Part shown: one piece after another, positions 27,112-36,160 of the stretch | Layout: each line of letters begins with the position of its first letter | Position numbering within the stretch: the first letter of the stretch is position 1 | Source of the DNA: Ulvibacterium marinum | GTDB lineage: Bacteria; Bacteroidota; Bacteroidia; Flavobacteriales; Flavobacteriaceae | DNA length: 64,000 nt | Assembly (NCBI RefSeq): GCF_003626755.1 | Contig: NZ_RBCJ01000002.1 | Coordinates: 868,001-932,000 of the forward strand | Direction: 5' to 3' | The notes under the pieces: generated by a model | The model's database searches: none | The model's input: only the letters and a program-made list of their open reading frames with translations | Told to the model about the DNA's origin: nothing | Position numbers and translations under genes: made by a program

Positions 27112-27792
27112 TCAAACGGTCAATTCCTGTCCTATATCCAATAAATGGAGTGTTTTTCCCGCTTCCTTGAACTTTCTTTTGGCCTCTTCATGGTCAATTT
27201 CAATATATCCAAAAGTGTCAAAATGGTAGCCCAATATTTCAGTACACTCAATGAAATCCGAAGCAATTATGGCATCGTCCACACCCATGGTGAAATTGTC
27301 CCCGATGGGCAGTACGGCCAAATCTAAATTTGTTTGCATGGGGATTAACTTCATATCCATGGTCAATGCCGTATCCCCGGCAATATAGACCTCTTTGTTT
27401 TCCGCTGAAAGTACGAATCCCCCAGGTTGTCCACCGTAGGAACCGTCCGGAAAGGACGAAGTATGAATGGCGTTTACATATTTTAATCCTCCGAAATCAA
27501 AATTCCATTGTCCGCCATGGTTCATAGGGTGCGCCTCAAGACCTTTGTTCTGATAGTGCACTGCAATTTCATAATTGCTTACTATGGTCGCGCCTGAGGC
27601 CTTGGCAATTTGTTCTACATCCAAAGTGTGGTCCTGGTGGGCGTGAGTCACTAATATATAATCCGGATTTAGGTCATCGATGTTTATTGTACCTGATGCC
27701 TTTTCATTGCCTGTGATAAAAGGGTCTATTAGAAGTGTTTTATTTTCAGTCTCTATAAGCAAGGAAGCATGGCCCAAAAAAGTAAATTTCAT
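27112..27792 (-). CDS. UPF0173 metal-dependent hydrolase, MBL fold (226 aa)
   Basis: Starting at ATG 27792 the product reads MKFTFLGHASLLIETENKTL, the standard UPF0173 N-terminus; nine codons upstream are rejected because they precede this consensus. It has the metal-binding THAHQDHTLD motif near 56, IAGDTALTMD near 140 and a GDNFTMG loop near 162. Cytosolic, no signal peptide. The gene commonly lies among menaquinone genes in Bacteroidota, as here just upstream of menC, but its substrate is unknown. It begins 30 bp after the sensor-kinase stop codon; a 7-bp stem-loop (GAAGAGT/ACTCTTC) occupies that gap. Confidence 0.9.
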   Translation of the reverse strand: MKFTFLGHASLLIETENKTLLIDPFITGNEKASGTINIDDLNPDYILVTHAHQDHTLDVEQIAKASGATIVSNYEIAVHYQNKGLEAHPMNHGGQWNFDFGGLKYVNAIHTSSFPDGSYGGQPGGFVLSAENKEVYIAGDTALTMDMKLIPMQTNLDLAVLPIGDNFTMGVDDAIIASDFIECTEILGYHFDTFGYIEIDHEEAKRKFKEAGKTLHLLDIGQELTV

Positions 27793-27821
27793 TATTGAAG
27801 AGTTTAAGTTACTCTTCAAAT

Positions 27822-29789
27822 TTATTTAAAATTGAACCAAAAACGAACCCCTTCGGCAGTTTTATCAATGTTCAATTTGGTTTGTAGCTGATTGGCCAAA
27901 CGGTTCATTAATCGTATCCCCATAGAGGAGTTGGTCCGTTCCTCGGTATCTTCCGGTAGACCGACCCCGTTGTCCGAATACTCAAAAAAGCCTTCTTTAT
28001 CTCCCATTTTTCTAAGATGGATATAAATCTTACCGTTTTCTTCGTCATAGGGAAAAGCATACTTAAAGGAGTTGGAGACCAGTTCGTTCAAAATGAGCCC
28101 AAAAGGGATAGCCCTATCAATATCCAATTCTACCCCTTCGGCGTCTATTGTAATATTGATATTGTGTCCGCCTTTTTTGTAGACCGATTGTACGCTATTG
28201 ATCAAACTCTCGATATACCCCTGCATTTCAATTACGGAAAGGTCATCGTTCTGATACAGTTTTTGATGAATCAATGCCATGGCCTTTACCCTACTTTTTC
28301 CTTCTTCAAGGGCCTCAATAGCCGCTTTACTTCTTGTGTTTTTAGTTTGGAGGCTCAACAGGCTGGAAACCATTTGTAGGTTATTTTTAACCCTATGATG
28401 TATTTCCTTCAGGAGAGAATCCTTTTCTACCAGGGAATTTTCGATTATATGTTTCTGTTCTGCGATCAACCGTTGGTTCTTTATACTTTTTAGATAGGCA
28501 TAAACCAAACCTGCAAATCCCAACAACGTAAAAATCAAGGAAATGAACACCAGGTTTATCCGTTCATCCTGTGCTATCATTTCACTGCGCTGCTCTTCCA
28601 AAGCCTGTTTTTGGGCTGCCATTATGGACCGTGTGTTAGCCTTTTCCTCAGCCATGACCGTGGCCAATTGTTGCTTTCTCAATTCTGATTCATTGATACT
28701 TATAGAATCGTTGATTCGAATGTTCTTACGCAAATAAAGTGAGGCATTTTTATAGTCGTCGGTCCTCTCATAATAAATGGACAGTAGCCTATTCTTTTTT
28801 ATTTTGTTTTCTGTTTTCCTAAGCTGCATATCATCGCTCAAAAAGTCCGTAGCCCTTTCCAAATCCGCCAATTGCAAGTAGCATTCGGCAATGGCCAGGC
28901 GATTTTCGATGATATCCGCAGAATACAACCCTTTGGTATACTCGGTCATTTCTTCAATACTCTGCTCCAAAAAAGGAATGGCATCCTCATATTCTCCCAA
29001 TTGCAAATGACATTTTCCTATATTCCCGCGTATTTTACTACTTAAAAGGTTTGCTTCTTGAACTTCTGCATCAGATTTGATCTTGGTAACATCGTTCAAA
29101 AATACATCTATGAACCCTTTGGCTTTTTTATAAGAGTTAAGGGAGGTAGGTGTGGATTTGTCCAACCTTAGGTAGGTTCCGACATTATTGTAAAATTCGG
29201 CCTGGGCAAAATAATCCTTTTCGTCCACGGTTTTTTTAACGTGTTCAAAGTAATCGTCCATGGCCTTGCGATGTAATCCCAAATTGGAATAAATGTCATA
29301 AAAAGCAATGTTCTCCGTTATCCCCAATTCCTTCTTTTCCTTCCGAATATCTATTTGTTCCGCGTAAAGCTCCAATTTGGAATAGTTCTCGTCCATGAGA
29401 TTTAAGAGAGTGGTTCTGGTATCCAGATCAAGGCTTTCCTTTTTGACATACAGTTCCTTGTTTATGGCAAGACTCTTATCATAATCCCCAATATCATAAT
29501 ATATCTGGGACTGCATAAGTTTGTATTGCTTTACCGCGGTTGTATCTTCTTGTTTTTGGGCGTTATTAAGAAATACATTCACCGTATCCAACCAATCATA
29601 GGCTGAATTCTCCAAATAACGATTTGGAGCATTGAAAAAGAACTCGAATCTTTCTTCGAGCGTTTCCTTATTTTGAAATTTTCTAAAAAGACCTTCACCA
29701 GTTTCAGTGGAATCTTGGGCAACCACAGAACTTATGCAAAAGAGACAATGGAAGAATACTAATAAGGTTGTGCCAAGCAGATTTTTCAT
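27822..29789 (-). CDS. TPR-containing membrane sensor histidine kinase, HisKA_2 type (655 aa)
   Basis: Signal peptide MKNLLGTTLLVFFHCLFCIS...VVA with Gln after the predicted cut, then a periplasmic TPR-like region (about 60-365), a short coiled coil (365-410) and one membrane span near 412-435. The cytosolic part has the HisKA_2 H-box LLKEIHHRVKNNLQMVSSLL near 465 and an HATPase_c domain with N-box ILNELVSNSFKYAF and DNGVGLP. Start is ATG 29789; a TATGTTTG -7 box at 29811-29818 lies between it and the longer frame's start at 29864. Likely partner: the LytTR regulator at 30552-31304. Signal unknown. Confidence 0.9.
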   Translation of the reverse strand: MKNLLGTTLLVFFHCLFCISSVVAQDSTETGEGLFRKFQNKETLEERFEFFFNAPNRYLENSAYDWLDTVNVFLNNAQKQEDTTAVKQYKLMQSQIYYDIGDYDKSLAINKELYVKKESLDLDTRTTLLNLMDENYSKLELYAEQIDIRKEKKELGITENIAFYDIYSNLGLHRKAMDDYFEHVKKTVDEKDYFAQAEFYNNVGTYLRLDKSTPTSLNSYKKAKGFIDVFLNDVTKIKSDAEVQEANLLSSKIRGNIGKCHLQLGEYEDAIPFLEQSIEEMTEYTKGLYSADIIENRLAIAECYLQLADLERATDFLSDDMQLRKTENKIKKNRLLSIYYERTDDYKNASLYLRKNIRINDSISINESELRKQQLATVMAEEKANTRSIMAAQKQALEEQRSEMIAQDERINLVFISLIFTLLGFAGLVYAYLKSIKNQRLIAEQKHIIENSLVEKDSLLKEIHHRVKNNLQMVSSLLSLQTKNTRSKAAIEALEEGKSRVKAMALIHQKLYQNDDLSVIEMQGYIESLINSVQSVYKKGGHNINITIDAEGVELDIDRAIPFGLILNELVSNSFKYAFPYDEENGKIYIHLRKMGDKEGFFEYSDNGVGLPEDTEERTNSSMGIRLMNRLANQLQTKLNIDKTAEGVRFWFNFK

Positions 29790-29810
29790 ATCATAGTACG
29801 GGAACAAAAC

Positions 29811-29818
29811 CAAACATA
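29811..29818 (-). promoter_or_regulatory. -7 element of the sensor-kinase gene
   Basis: Minus-strand TATGTTTG, a perfect TAnnTTTG match, 22 bp before the ATG at 29789. It lies within the longer reading frame, so it argues for the shorter start. No TTG at the expected -33 position. Confidence 0.45.
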
Positions 29819-30504
29819 CCGTTATAGTTTGGTCTTGCGAAATTTTTGTTGTAAACCGAATCAAAAGTTTGGTGCGTTTCCATTATTGCAAAAACGTCTT
29901 TTTTACTACACTAATTGTTCTCAAATTCTTTTTTTAACCATAATCTAAAATAGACTTGAGTTGAACGTGGATATTAAAACCAAAATAAGACCACATATGC
30001 GCGAAAAAACCCTATAAGCACATAAAGCCTCCGTACAATTACATCAAAAAATAAAATGATAAGTTTTGGGGTGTCCTAAAGACGGTTCAAAAATATTGTA
30101 TGAAGGCCATCCTTTTTGAATATTGTTGTGTAACCCTCGTTTTTTGTTGTGAAAATCAGAATATCATTCCGGGGGTGTATTTCATCTGATTTTTTGAGCA
30201 TTTGGCCGGAGTTATATAAGGCCAAATTTCTAAAAGAAAATAAAGATAGGTTTCTCTCTTCTTTGCAATTACTTCAATTTACAATTTCTCGAAAATAGAA
30301 AACCAAACAATAACTAAAAAGAGCCCTGCCATTAAGACACGACTCTTTTACGAGAACACTATATGAAAATGAAAAAACTATTAATTCAATTGAAGCTTGT
30401 AAATTAATACAGGACCAAAGTAATTTACTTTGAGACACGGGCAAAATTAATGTTGTGAAGGAGCTAAAAACTGTTGTGTCCAAGCTATAAACCGCTATAA
30501 AAAA
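29819..30504. other. Long intergenic region between sensor kinase and response regulator
   Basis: About 690 bp of AT-rich sequence with no convincing gene. A minus-strand frame at 30274-30519 (81 codons) has an atypical composition and overlaps the regulator's terminator, so it was not called. No tRNA, repeat or strong hairpin apart from the flanking promoter box and terminator is recognised. This is the longest gene-free stretch in the window and may hold regulatory sequence or an unrecognised small RNA. Confidence 0.5.
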
Positions 30505-30527
30505 GAAGACATGCGCCACATGTCTTC
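30505..30527 (-). terminator. Terminator of the LytTR regulator gene
   Basis: Minus strand: GAAGACATG, 5-nt loop TGGCG, CATGTCTTC, then TTTTTTATAG. A 9-bp perfect stem with a T tract, 24 bp after the stop codon. Confidence 0.88.
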
Positions 30528-30551
30528 CGATTCTGTATAAAATGAAAGATT

Positions 30552-31304
30552 TTAAGAGTTCATTGCAGAAATGATAAACTCTTTGAAATCCTTTGATATT
30601 GGAATTAGGGTATTGTTTATCATTATATCCTTGGAGTTTATGGCATCAATATGATCCACATTCACAATATAGGATTTATGGGCCCTGTAGAATTTGTTCT
30701 TCGGTAATTTCTCTAAATAATCCTTTAACGGGGACCTTACCAAAAACTTTTTGTCCACGGTATTTACTTCCAAATAAACATTGTCCGCCTTTATGAACTG
30801 TATGTCTCCAAATTGTATCCTGTAATACAAGTGTTGCTTTTTAACAAAAATGGAGTCCTTTAAGACAGAATTGGACATTGGGGCTTCTACCGCGTCATTC
30901 TCTTCACCTGCCGTTTTACCAGTACCATAAGTAAAATTGGAAAGTGCAATTTCTATAGAGGTATATAAATCCTGTTGTTCAAATGGTTTTACCAAATACC
31001 CATTGGGTTTAACCGTCTTGGCATTTTCTACCGTGGCACGATCAGAGTTTGAGGTAACGAAAATAAAGGGTATGTCATAGTTCTCCCTAATGTGTTTGCC
31101 CAAATCGATTCCAGTCTTATCGGAGGCAAGTATAATATCGATCAAGACCAGATCAACCTGCTGTGTCCTTAAAACCTCCTCCGCTTGCTCGTATACTATT
31201 ACGTTATCAACAATCTCATAACCAATCTCTTCTAGCATAGATTGCATATCGTCCGCAATGATAACATTGTCCTCTACGATAAGAATTTTTATAGGTTGTT
31301 CCAA
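30552..31304 (-). CDS. LytTR-family response regulator (250 aa)
   Basis: An N-terminal CheY-like receiver (ILIVEDNVIIADDMQSML; phospho-acceptor Asp in VLIDIILAS near 56; Lys in VKPFEQQD near 105) is followed by a linker and a C-terminal LytTR DNA-binding domain (IQFIKADNVYLEV...FYRAHKSYIVNVDHID). It starts with TTG at 31304: no in-frame ATG precedes the conserved receiver start and a stop codon (TAA) lies five codons upstream. It likely acts with the HisKA_2 kinase encoded 760 bp downstream, a pairing common in Flavobacteriaceae. It sits 32 bp after menA on the same strand. Target genes unknown. Confidence 0.9.
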   Translation of the reverse strand: MEQPIKILIVEDNVIIADDMQSMLEEIGYEIVDNVIVYEQAEEVLRTQQVDLVLIDIILASDKTGIDLGKHIRENYDIPFIFVTSNSDRATVENAKTVKPNGYLVKPFEQQDLYTSIEIALSNFTYGTGKTAGEENDAVEAPMSNSVLKDSIFVKKQHLYYRIQFGDIQFIKADNVYLEVNTVDKKFLVRSPLKDYLEKLPKNKFYRAHKSYIVNVDHIDAINSKDIMINNTLIPISKDFKEFIISAMNS

Positions 31305-31336
31305 AGTAGTTGTGGTTTAGATGGTTAGACTCAAAA

Positions 31337-32245
31337 TTACAAAAAATTATTAAAACTGATATAGAATATGATGGCGAGAGCAAAAGTATTTAGGGCCAAT
31401 TTCTTAAGTTCCGGGTCCAACAGGACAGGGGCATCTGTTTTATAAACACGGTGCATATGAATAAAAATTGGTATGAACAGTACTAAGGAAATAAAATGGT
31501 ACCAATTTGTAAAGTTCAGTAAAACAAACCAAAGCAATGTCGCAAATCCACTGAGCAAAAGCAATGAGTGATAGGTCTTACCATTTTTAAATCCAATTCG
31601 CACCACAAGGGTGTTCTTATCCGCTTGCGTATCGGATTCATAATCCCTTAGGTTATTGAGGTTAAGAACACCTGTACTTAAAAAGCCTATGGTACAGGCC
31701 GGCAAGAGAGCTTCCAAATGAAGAACCTTGGTGTTTAGGAACATGGATCCCAAGACAGCAACCAAACCGAAAAAGATAAAAACAAAAAGATCTCCCATTC
31801 CTTTATACCCATAGGCAGAAGATCCTACAGTATATTTTATAGCGGCCCAAACACTTGCTGCGCCCAACACTATAAAGAGTAAGAGGTAACTTATTTGTTC
31901 TTTTCCAAATGCAGCGTAAACCACAACAAGAATTAAAAAAAAGTTAAGAACGCTTGATACAACAATTCCTTTTTTCAACTCTTCCTTGGATAGCAGTCCA
32001 CTTTGTAAAGCCCGTTTTGGCCCTATCCGAGACTCATTGTCCGTACCTTTAACACCATCGCCATAATCATTGGCCAAATTTGACGTAATCTGGAATCCTA
32101 TTGCAGTAAAAAGTGCCAAAACAAATACCAGAACATCTACTTTTCCGTAAAAATTGGCCAAGGCTGTTCCTACAATGATACCAGATATCGATAGCGGTAG
32201 GGTCCTTAAGCGTAAGGCATCCAACCAAATCTTAGTTTTTGGCAA
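31337..32245 (-). CDS. menA: 1,4-Dihydroxy-2-naphthoate polyprenyltransferase (302 aa)
   Basis: UbiA-superfamily membrane enzyme that attaches the polyprenyl tail to DHNA, the penultimate step of menaquinone synthesis. The first Asp-rich motif NLANDYGDGVKGTD near residue 57-70 and the second, NNLRDYESDTQADK near 197, are both present, with about eight or nine membrane spans. The N-terminus KIWLDALRLRTLPLSISGI matches the family, and the only start codon available before it is TTG (32245), 7 bp after the stop of the SPOR-protein gene. No ATG is in frame upstream of the conserved part. Confidence 0.93.
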   Translation of the reverse strand: MPKTKIWLDALRLRTLPLSISGIIVGTALANFYGKVDVLVFVLALFTAIGFQITSNLANDYGDGVKGTDNESRIGPKRALQSGLLSKEELKKGIVVSSVLNFFLILVVVYAAFGKEQISYLLLFIVLGAASVWAAIKYTVGSSAYGYKGMGDLFVFIFFGLVAVLGSMFLNTKVLHLEALLPACTIGFLSTGVLNLNNLRDYESDTQADKNTLVVRIGFKNGKTYHSLLLLSGFATLLWFVLLNFTNWYHFISLVLFIPIFIHMHRVYKTDAPVLLDPELKKLALNTFALAIIFYISFNNFL

Positions 32246-32252
32246 AATTTCT

Positions 32253-32852
32253 TTAATAGGGGTCTTCTATTTGGATTCTCTTGCCATCTTGGTAAGAGGC
32301 AACGAAAGCATCCTGGAAACCGAGATCTACCAGCTGTTTTCTAAATTTTTGGGCTTCTTCCAAAGTCTCAAAATTTCCTAAGGAATACGAATAAAACGGG
32401 TTGGTCTTAACAAACATGGTATTGGTAAGCGCCTTTGAAGCAAGCGTTACATTATTGTCTACAAAAGATTTAATCTGAACGGAATAAATTTTTTCCTTTT
32501 CCAAAAACTTCTTGGCCAAATAGAATTCATTCACCAGACTAAGCTCCTGATTTTGTAATTTAAGATTATCTATGCGTGTTTTTATGGCATCCAAACTGTC
32601 AATGGAAACCAGCAAGTTTTCCTGCTTTTCAAAACCATTGGAACTACTTAGGCCAGCCGTAAAAGATGTAATGGCAAGGGTACCGATAAGGAAAAGTCCC
32701 GTAACGCCGGCCAAGACGTTTCGCTGTATCTTACTTTTTTTGAGCTCCTTGTTCTTGAACTTTATTTGATCTAGAAGACGTTCATTGATTATCTGAGCCT
32801 TGTCGATATCCTTGTGCAATTCCAGTAAATCGCTTTCTTCAATGAATGGCAT
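32253..32852 (-). CDS. Single-span coiled-coil protein with SPOR-like C-terminus (199 aa)
   Basis: A charged cytoplasmic N-terminus (about 1-50, coiled-coil-like, ERLLDQIKFKNKELKKSKIQ), one membrane span (about 52-70), a second short coiled coil (about 80-115), and a C-terminal segment (about 120-195) reading like a SPOR repeat: IYSVQIKSF, FYSYSLGNFETLEEAQKF, LGFQDAFV. SPOR domains bind peptidoglycan stripped of stem peptides, often at division sites. It is 7 bp upstream of menA in the same operon, with no obvious functional link. The exact family is not certain. Confidence 0.78.
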   Translation of the reverse strand: MPFIEESDLLELHKDIDKAQIINERLLDQIKFKNKELKKSKIQRNVLAGVTGLFLIGTLAITSFTAGLSSSNGFEKQENLLVSIDSLDAIKTRIDNLKLQNQELSLVNEFYLAKKFLEKEKIYSVQIKSFVDNNVTLASKALTNTMFVKTNPFYSYSLGNFETLEEAQKFRKQLVDLGFQDAFVASYQDGKRIQIEDPY

Positions 32853-33040
32853 GCAGTGTATAGTTTTATGGGGTATATCTTGTGTTAAAGTTAACCAAAA
32901 TACTTTAATGTTAAAAAGGTTCTATATCCTTTGTTGCAAAAATATAACTTTTGGTGGCATAGGAAAGGAAAACTGTGGTTAAATTGGTATAGTGAATTGA
33001 TTTTCATTTTGTTAAAGAAAATTCGTTTCACAATTTATAC

Positions 33041-33871
33041 TCAAATAACCCGAATGCCATTTTCTTTTATTTCTATTTTTCGGGCTTTGTATAATGTCCC
33101 TACACCTTTCTTGAATGTCTTTTTGCTCATTTGAAGTGTCGCTTTGATATCTTCAGGATCTGATTTATCGTGAAGTGCCAAAAAGCCATCATTCTGCAGG
33201 AGGGTCTCGTAAATCTTGTTTGCTGCGGGTTCCAGGACATTGACCCCCATAGGTTGAAGTGATACATCAATTTTATTGTCAGGTCGTATGCGTTTAATAA
33301 CACCTTTGGTATTGTCCCCTATCGCTACTCTTTTGAAGATTTCATTGGAATAGACCAATCCTTTATGCCGATTATTAATTATTATCTCCCAACCCAAATC
33401 TGTACTTCGCGTAAAAATCAAATCTACTACTTCCCTTTCCTTGATGGATAAATCCTCATTATCCAAAAACTTGTCCAATTTATTGGATGCTACCAAACGT
33501 TCGGTTTTCGTATCCAGATAACAAAACACCACGTACCAATGGCCCTCTTTCATTTTTGACCTTTGCTCCCTAAACGGCACCAAAAGATGTTTTTCCAGGC
33601 CCCAATCCATAAAAGCTCCAAATTCGTTTACCTCAGCTACTTGTAACAACTGAAACTCGCCCCTCATTATTTCAGGCTGCAAGGTTGTTGCAATCGGGCG
33701 TTCTTCATGATCCAGATAACAGAAAACTTCAAGTTCTTCCCCTATTTCATAAGTTTTAGGCACGTATTTGTTTGGCAGAAGTATCTCATTGCCTTCATCA
33801 TCGCCCAGAAAAAGTCCCACACTGGTATCCCTTAAAATTCGAAGACGATTAAATTTTCCAAGTAGAAACAT
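33041..33871 (-). CDS. CvfB-family S1 RNA-binding protein (276 aa)
   Basis: The order of elements matches CvfB/YitL: S1-like OB folds in about 1-65, 67-135 (GAFMDWGLEKHLLVPFREQ) and 145-210 (HKGLVYSNEIFKRVAIGD), then a C-terminal winged-helix segment (PEDIKATLQMSKKTFKKGVG near 245). In Staphylococcus CvfB affects virulence gene expression through RNA binding; the flavobacterial role is unknown. In many Bacteroidota it lies in the menaquinone neighbourhood, as here between menD and menA. ATG 33871; a terminator separates it from the DUF2853 gene upstream. Confidence 0.9.
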   Translation of the reverse strand: MFLLGKFNRLRILRDTSVGLFLGDDEGNEILLPNKYVPKTYEIGEELEVFCYLDHEERPIATTLQPEIMRGEFQLLQVAEVNEFGAFMDWGLEKHLLVPFREQRSKMKEGHWYVVFCYLDTKTERLVASNKLDKFLDNEDLSIKEREVVDLIFTRSTDLGWEIIINNRHKGLVYSNEIFKRVAIGDNTKGVIKRIRPDNKIDVSLQPMGVNVLEPAANKIYETLLQNDGFLALHDKSDPEDIKATLQMSKKTFKKGVGTLYKARKIEIKENGIRVI

Positions 33872-33906
33872 GATGCAAAAGTAGCGTTTAAAAATTCTAT
33901 AAAAAA

Positions 33907-33934
33907 AAGCCGTCCGCCAATTGGCGGACGGCTT
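33907..33934 (-). terminator. Terminator after the DUF2853 gene
   Basis: A 28-bp perfect palindrome with arms AAGCCGTCCGCCAA/TTGGCGGACGGCTT, followed on the minus strand by eight T. GC-rich core; located 23 bp after the stop codon and 36 bp before the cvfB-type start. Confidence 0.92.
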
Positions 33935-33956
33935 CTAATCCTTACAAAATAAGCTA

Positions 33957-34301
33957 TTAGTTATACGTAGAGGCTTTGTCAAAATGTTTGCATAACATAT
34001 AGTAGACAACCGCTCTGTATTTGCTTTTTACGGAGCTACCGTACTTATCCACCACGGAATTAACGGCATCCATCAGTTCAGGCCCGTCCGATAAACCCAA
34101 CTTTTTTACCAAATAATTGTTCTTAACGGTTTCCAATTCCTTGTCGTCCGCCCCGGAAACTTTAGAAGCATCCAAATTGTAAATGGCAGGACCTAGTCCA
34201 ATAGTAACTTTGGTCAATAAATCCATGTCCGGTGTTTCACCAAATTTTTCCTTGATGTCAGCGGCATACTTAGCTATCAATTCGTCTCTTTTACTGCTCA
34301 T
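33957..34301 (-). CDS. DUF2853 family protein (114 aa)
   Basis: Small, soluble, helical protein beginning MSSKRDELIAKYAADIKEKF and ending YYMLCKHFDKASTYN; the composition and the LTKVTIGLGPAIYNLD segment match DUF2853, a family of about 110 residues with no assigned function. It lies 20 bp after menD on the same strand and is followed by a strong terminator, so it is the last gene of the thioesterase-menF-menD unit. No motif suggests a catalytic role. Confidence 0.85.
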   Translation of the reverse strand: MSSKRDELIAKYAADIKEKFGETPDMDLLTKVTIGLGPAIYNLDASKVSGADDKELETVKNNYLVKKLGLSDGPELMDAVNSVVDKYGSSVKSKYRAVVYYMLCKHFDKASTYN

Positions 34302-34321
34302 AATAGTTAGTGTTCTATAAA

Positions 34322-36100
34322 TTAATGGTTAATAAAATCCGAAGATAAAAAATCAAAATAACCGAGCAAAATTTTATCGTTCAATAATCTCGGAGTCCGA
34401 ATTTCCAATAATTTAGGTTTATCGGACTGTTCATAAAAAAACTTCAATGCATCTTCCAAGTCCTTTGACCTACTTACTTCGGTATGCTCAAAACCATACA
34501 AATTACAGATATGCTTCGCATCCAAATTTTGGACAGTTTCAAAATAGGTCTCAAAATTCGGAGTATCCTCCTTGCCTGGTAAAATCCTAAAAATTCCTCC
34601 TCCGCCATTATTTATCAGTAGTATCCTAAAATCGGATCGGATATGTCCGTTCCAAAAAGCATTACTATCATAAAAAAAACTCAGATCTCCGGTAATTAAC
34701 AAAGTAGGTTTCTTACTATATACTGAGGCTCCAATTGCTGTTGAGGTACTCCCGTCTATGCCACTGGTGCCTCGGTTGCAAAACATTTTTATGGAAGGAT
34801 GCCAATTAAAAAGCTGAGCGTAGCGAATGGTGGAACTATTGGCCAAATGCAATTGATAGTCCCTTGGCACACTGCTACCTATGTAGTAAAAGGCCAAGAG
34901 ATCTGAAAATGGGATCCGATGTATATATTCCAGTCTCTTTAATCTAAAATTTTCCTTGATATTCTGCCAGTAATCGCGATAATTACCTTTCGTATTTTCC
35001 TCATATACATCGGACAGTATGAGTTTTAAAAAACGGTTAGGATCCATTTTTATATGATGGGAGAGCGAAAAAAAAGTGTCATAGGCCTTTATTTCATCAA
35101 TATGCCAATGTTGTTCGGCCTTATACTGCCGTAGAAATGCCTTGATTTTTTTTGAAACGATCAACCCCCCAAAAGTCAGTAGAATCTCAGGTTGCAACTT
35201 CCTAAACAAATTATCCTTTTGGTCTAACTTTTCTATGGGCGCAACTAAGGTATCTATACTTGGGAAGAAATTGGGATGATGTAGATTCGATGTTGTTTCG
35301 GTAAAAACGATTACGGAAGGGTCATCGGCCAATATATCCAAAACCTCCTGATCAATGCTATTTGGGTGACTCACCCCTACCAAGACCAGCTTACGTTTAG
35401 CAGTTTTCCAAATTGAGGTTAAGTGCTCTATATCTAAGCTTGAGGACAGATCTTTTTCCTGATTGAAGACTATATTGGGCTGTAGCGTACCTTCATCAAT
35501 AAAATCATACAAAGGTTCCTCGAAGGGGACGTTAATATGTACTGGGGTGTTATGGGCATATGCCAAGTTTATGGCTTCATTTAAACTAGTATCATTGAAA
35601 GATTGGATTTTTTCCTGGGTATTTTCAACGGTATTTTCGGTAATTAAATATGGCGCATATTTTTTTACCTTTTCCACTGCATGTGAAACGTCTTGTTTTA
35701 AATTAACCGAGAATCCTATGTGCCTATGGAACACATCGTCCTGACGTATCGTCTGTCCATCTCCGATATCTATCTTATAACTAGGCCGATCAGCCGAAAT
35801 GACAATTAGGGGAATATTACTGTAAAAGGCCTCGGCAACTGCAGGATAATAGTTTAAAAGAGCACTGCCCGAAGTGCATACCAGAGCGACCGGTTCTTGT
35901 AAATACTGCGCAATGCCAAGTGCGAAAAAAGCAGCACAACGCTCATCCACAATGCTGAAACATTTAAAAAAAGAGTTTTCAGAAAACCCAATGGTCAAAG
36001 GGGCATTTCGCGAACCCGGGGAGATAACGATATTTTGGACACCTTTTGCCTCACAATGCAAAATAATGGTCTGGGCCAAGGGAATGGTGGAATATCTCAT
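34322..36100 (-). CDS. menD: SEPHCHC synthase, MenD (592 aa)
   Basis: Thiamine-diphosphate enzyme that joins isochorismate and 2-oxoglutarate in menaquinone synthesis. It begins at ATG 36100 (MRYSTIPLAQ); a TTG three codons earlier is less likely. Motifs: VISPGSRNAPLTIGF near 26-40, SGSALLNYYPAVAEAFY near 80 (with the preceding VALVCT), DGSTSTAIGAS near 451 and the ThDP/Mg site GDLSFFYDSNAFW near 472-484. Length is slightly above typical. Upstream by about 60 bp is menF; downstream, the DUF2853 gene. Confidence 0.95.
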   Translation of the reverse strand: MRYSTIPLAQTIILHCEAKGVQNIVISPGSRNAPLTIGFSENSFFKCFSIVDERCAAFFALGIAQYLQEPVALVCTSGSALLNYYPAVAEAFYSNIPLIVISADRPSYKIDIGDGQTIRQDDVFHRHIGFSVNLKQDVSHAVEKVKKYAPYLITENTVENTQEKIQSFNDTSLNEAINLAYAHNTPVHINVPFEEPLYDFIDEGTLQPNIVFNQEKDLSSSLDIEHLTSIWKTAKRKLVLVGVSHPNSIDQEVLDILADDPSVIVFTETTSNLHHPNFFPSIDTLVAPIEKLDQKDNLFRKLQPEILLTFGGLIVSKKIKAFLRQYKAEQHWHIDEIKAYDTFFSLSHHIKMDPNRFLKLILSDVYEENTKGNYRDYWQNIKENFRLKRLEYIHRIPFSDLLAFYYIGSSVPRDYQLHLANSSTIRYAQLFNWHPSIKMFCNRGTSGIDGSTSTAIGASVYSKKPTLLITGDLSFFYDSNAFWNGHIRSDFRILLINNGGGGIFRILPGKEDTPNFETYFETVQNLDAKHICNLYGFEHTEVSRSKDLEDALKFFYEQSDKPKLLEIRTPRLLNDKILLGYFDFLSSDFINH

Positions 36101-36160
36101 GTGGGACAAAAATACAACGAGGGTAATTCTAAACCAATCTAAACCAAAAAAACTAAAGGT

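Noticed and set aside
27797-27817. 7-bp stem-loop (GAAGAGT/ACTCTTC) between sensor kinase and UPF0173 gene
   Set aside because: Too weak and not followed by a T tract; could hide the ribosome site but there is no independent evidence.
30274-30519. Minus-strand frame of 81 codons between sensor kinase and regulator
   Set aside because: It overlaps the regulator's terminator, has no family-like sequence and starts inside a hairpin; most likely not translated.
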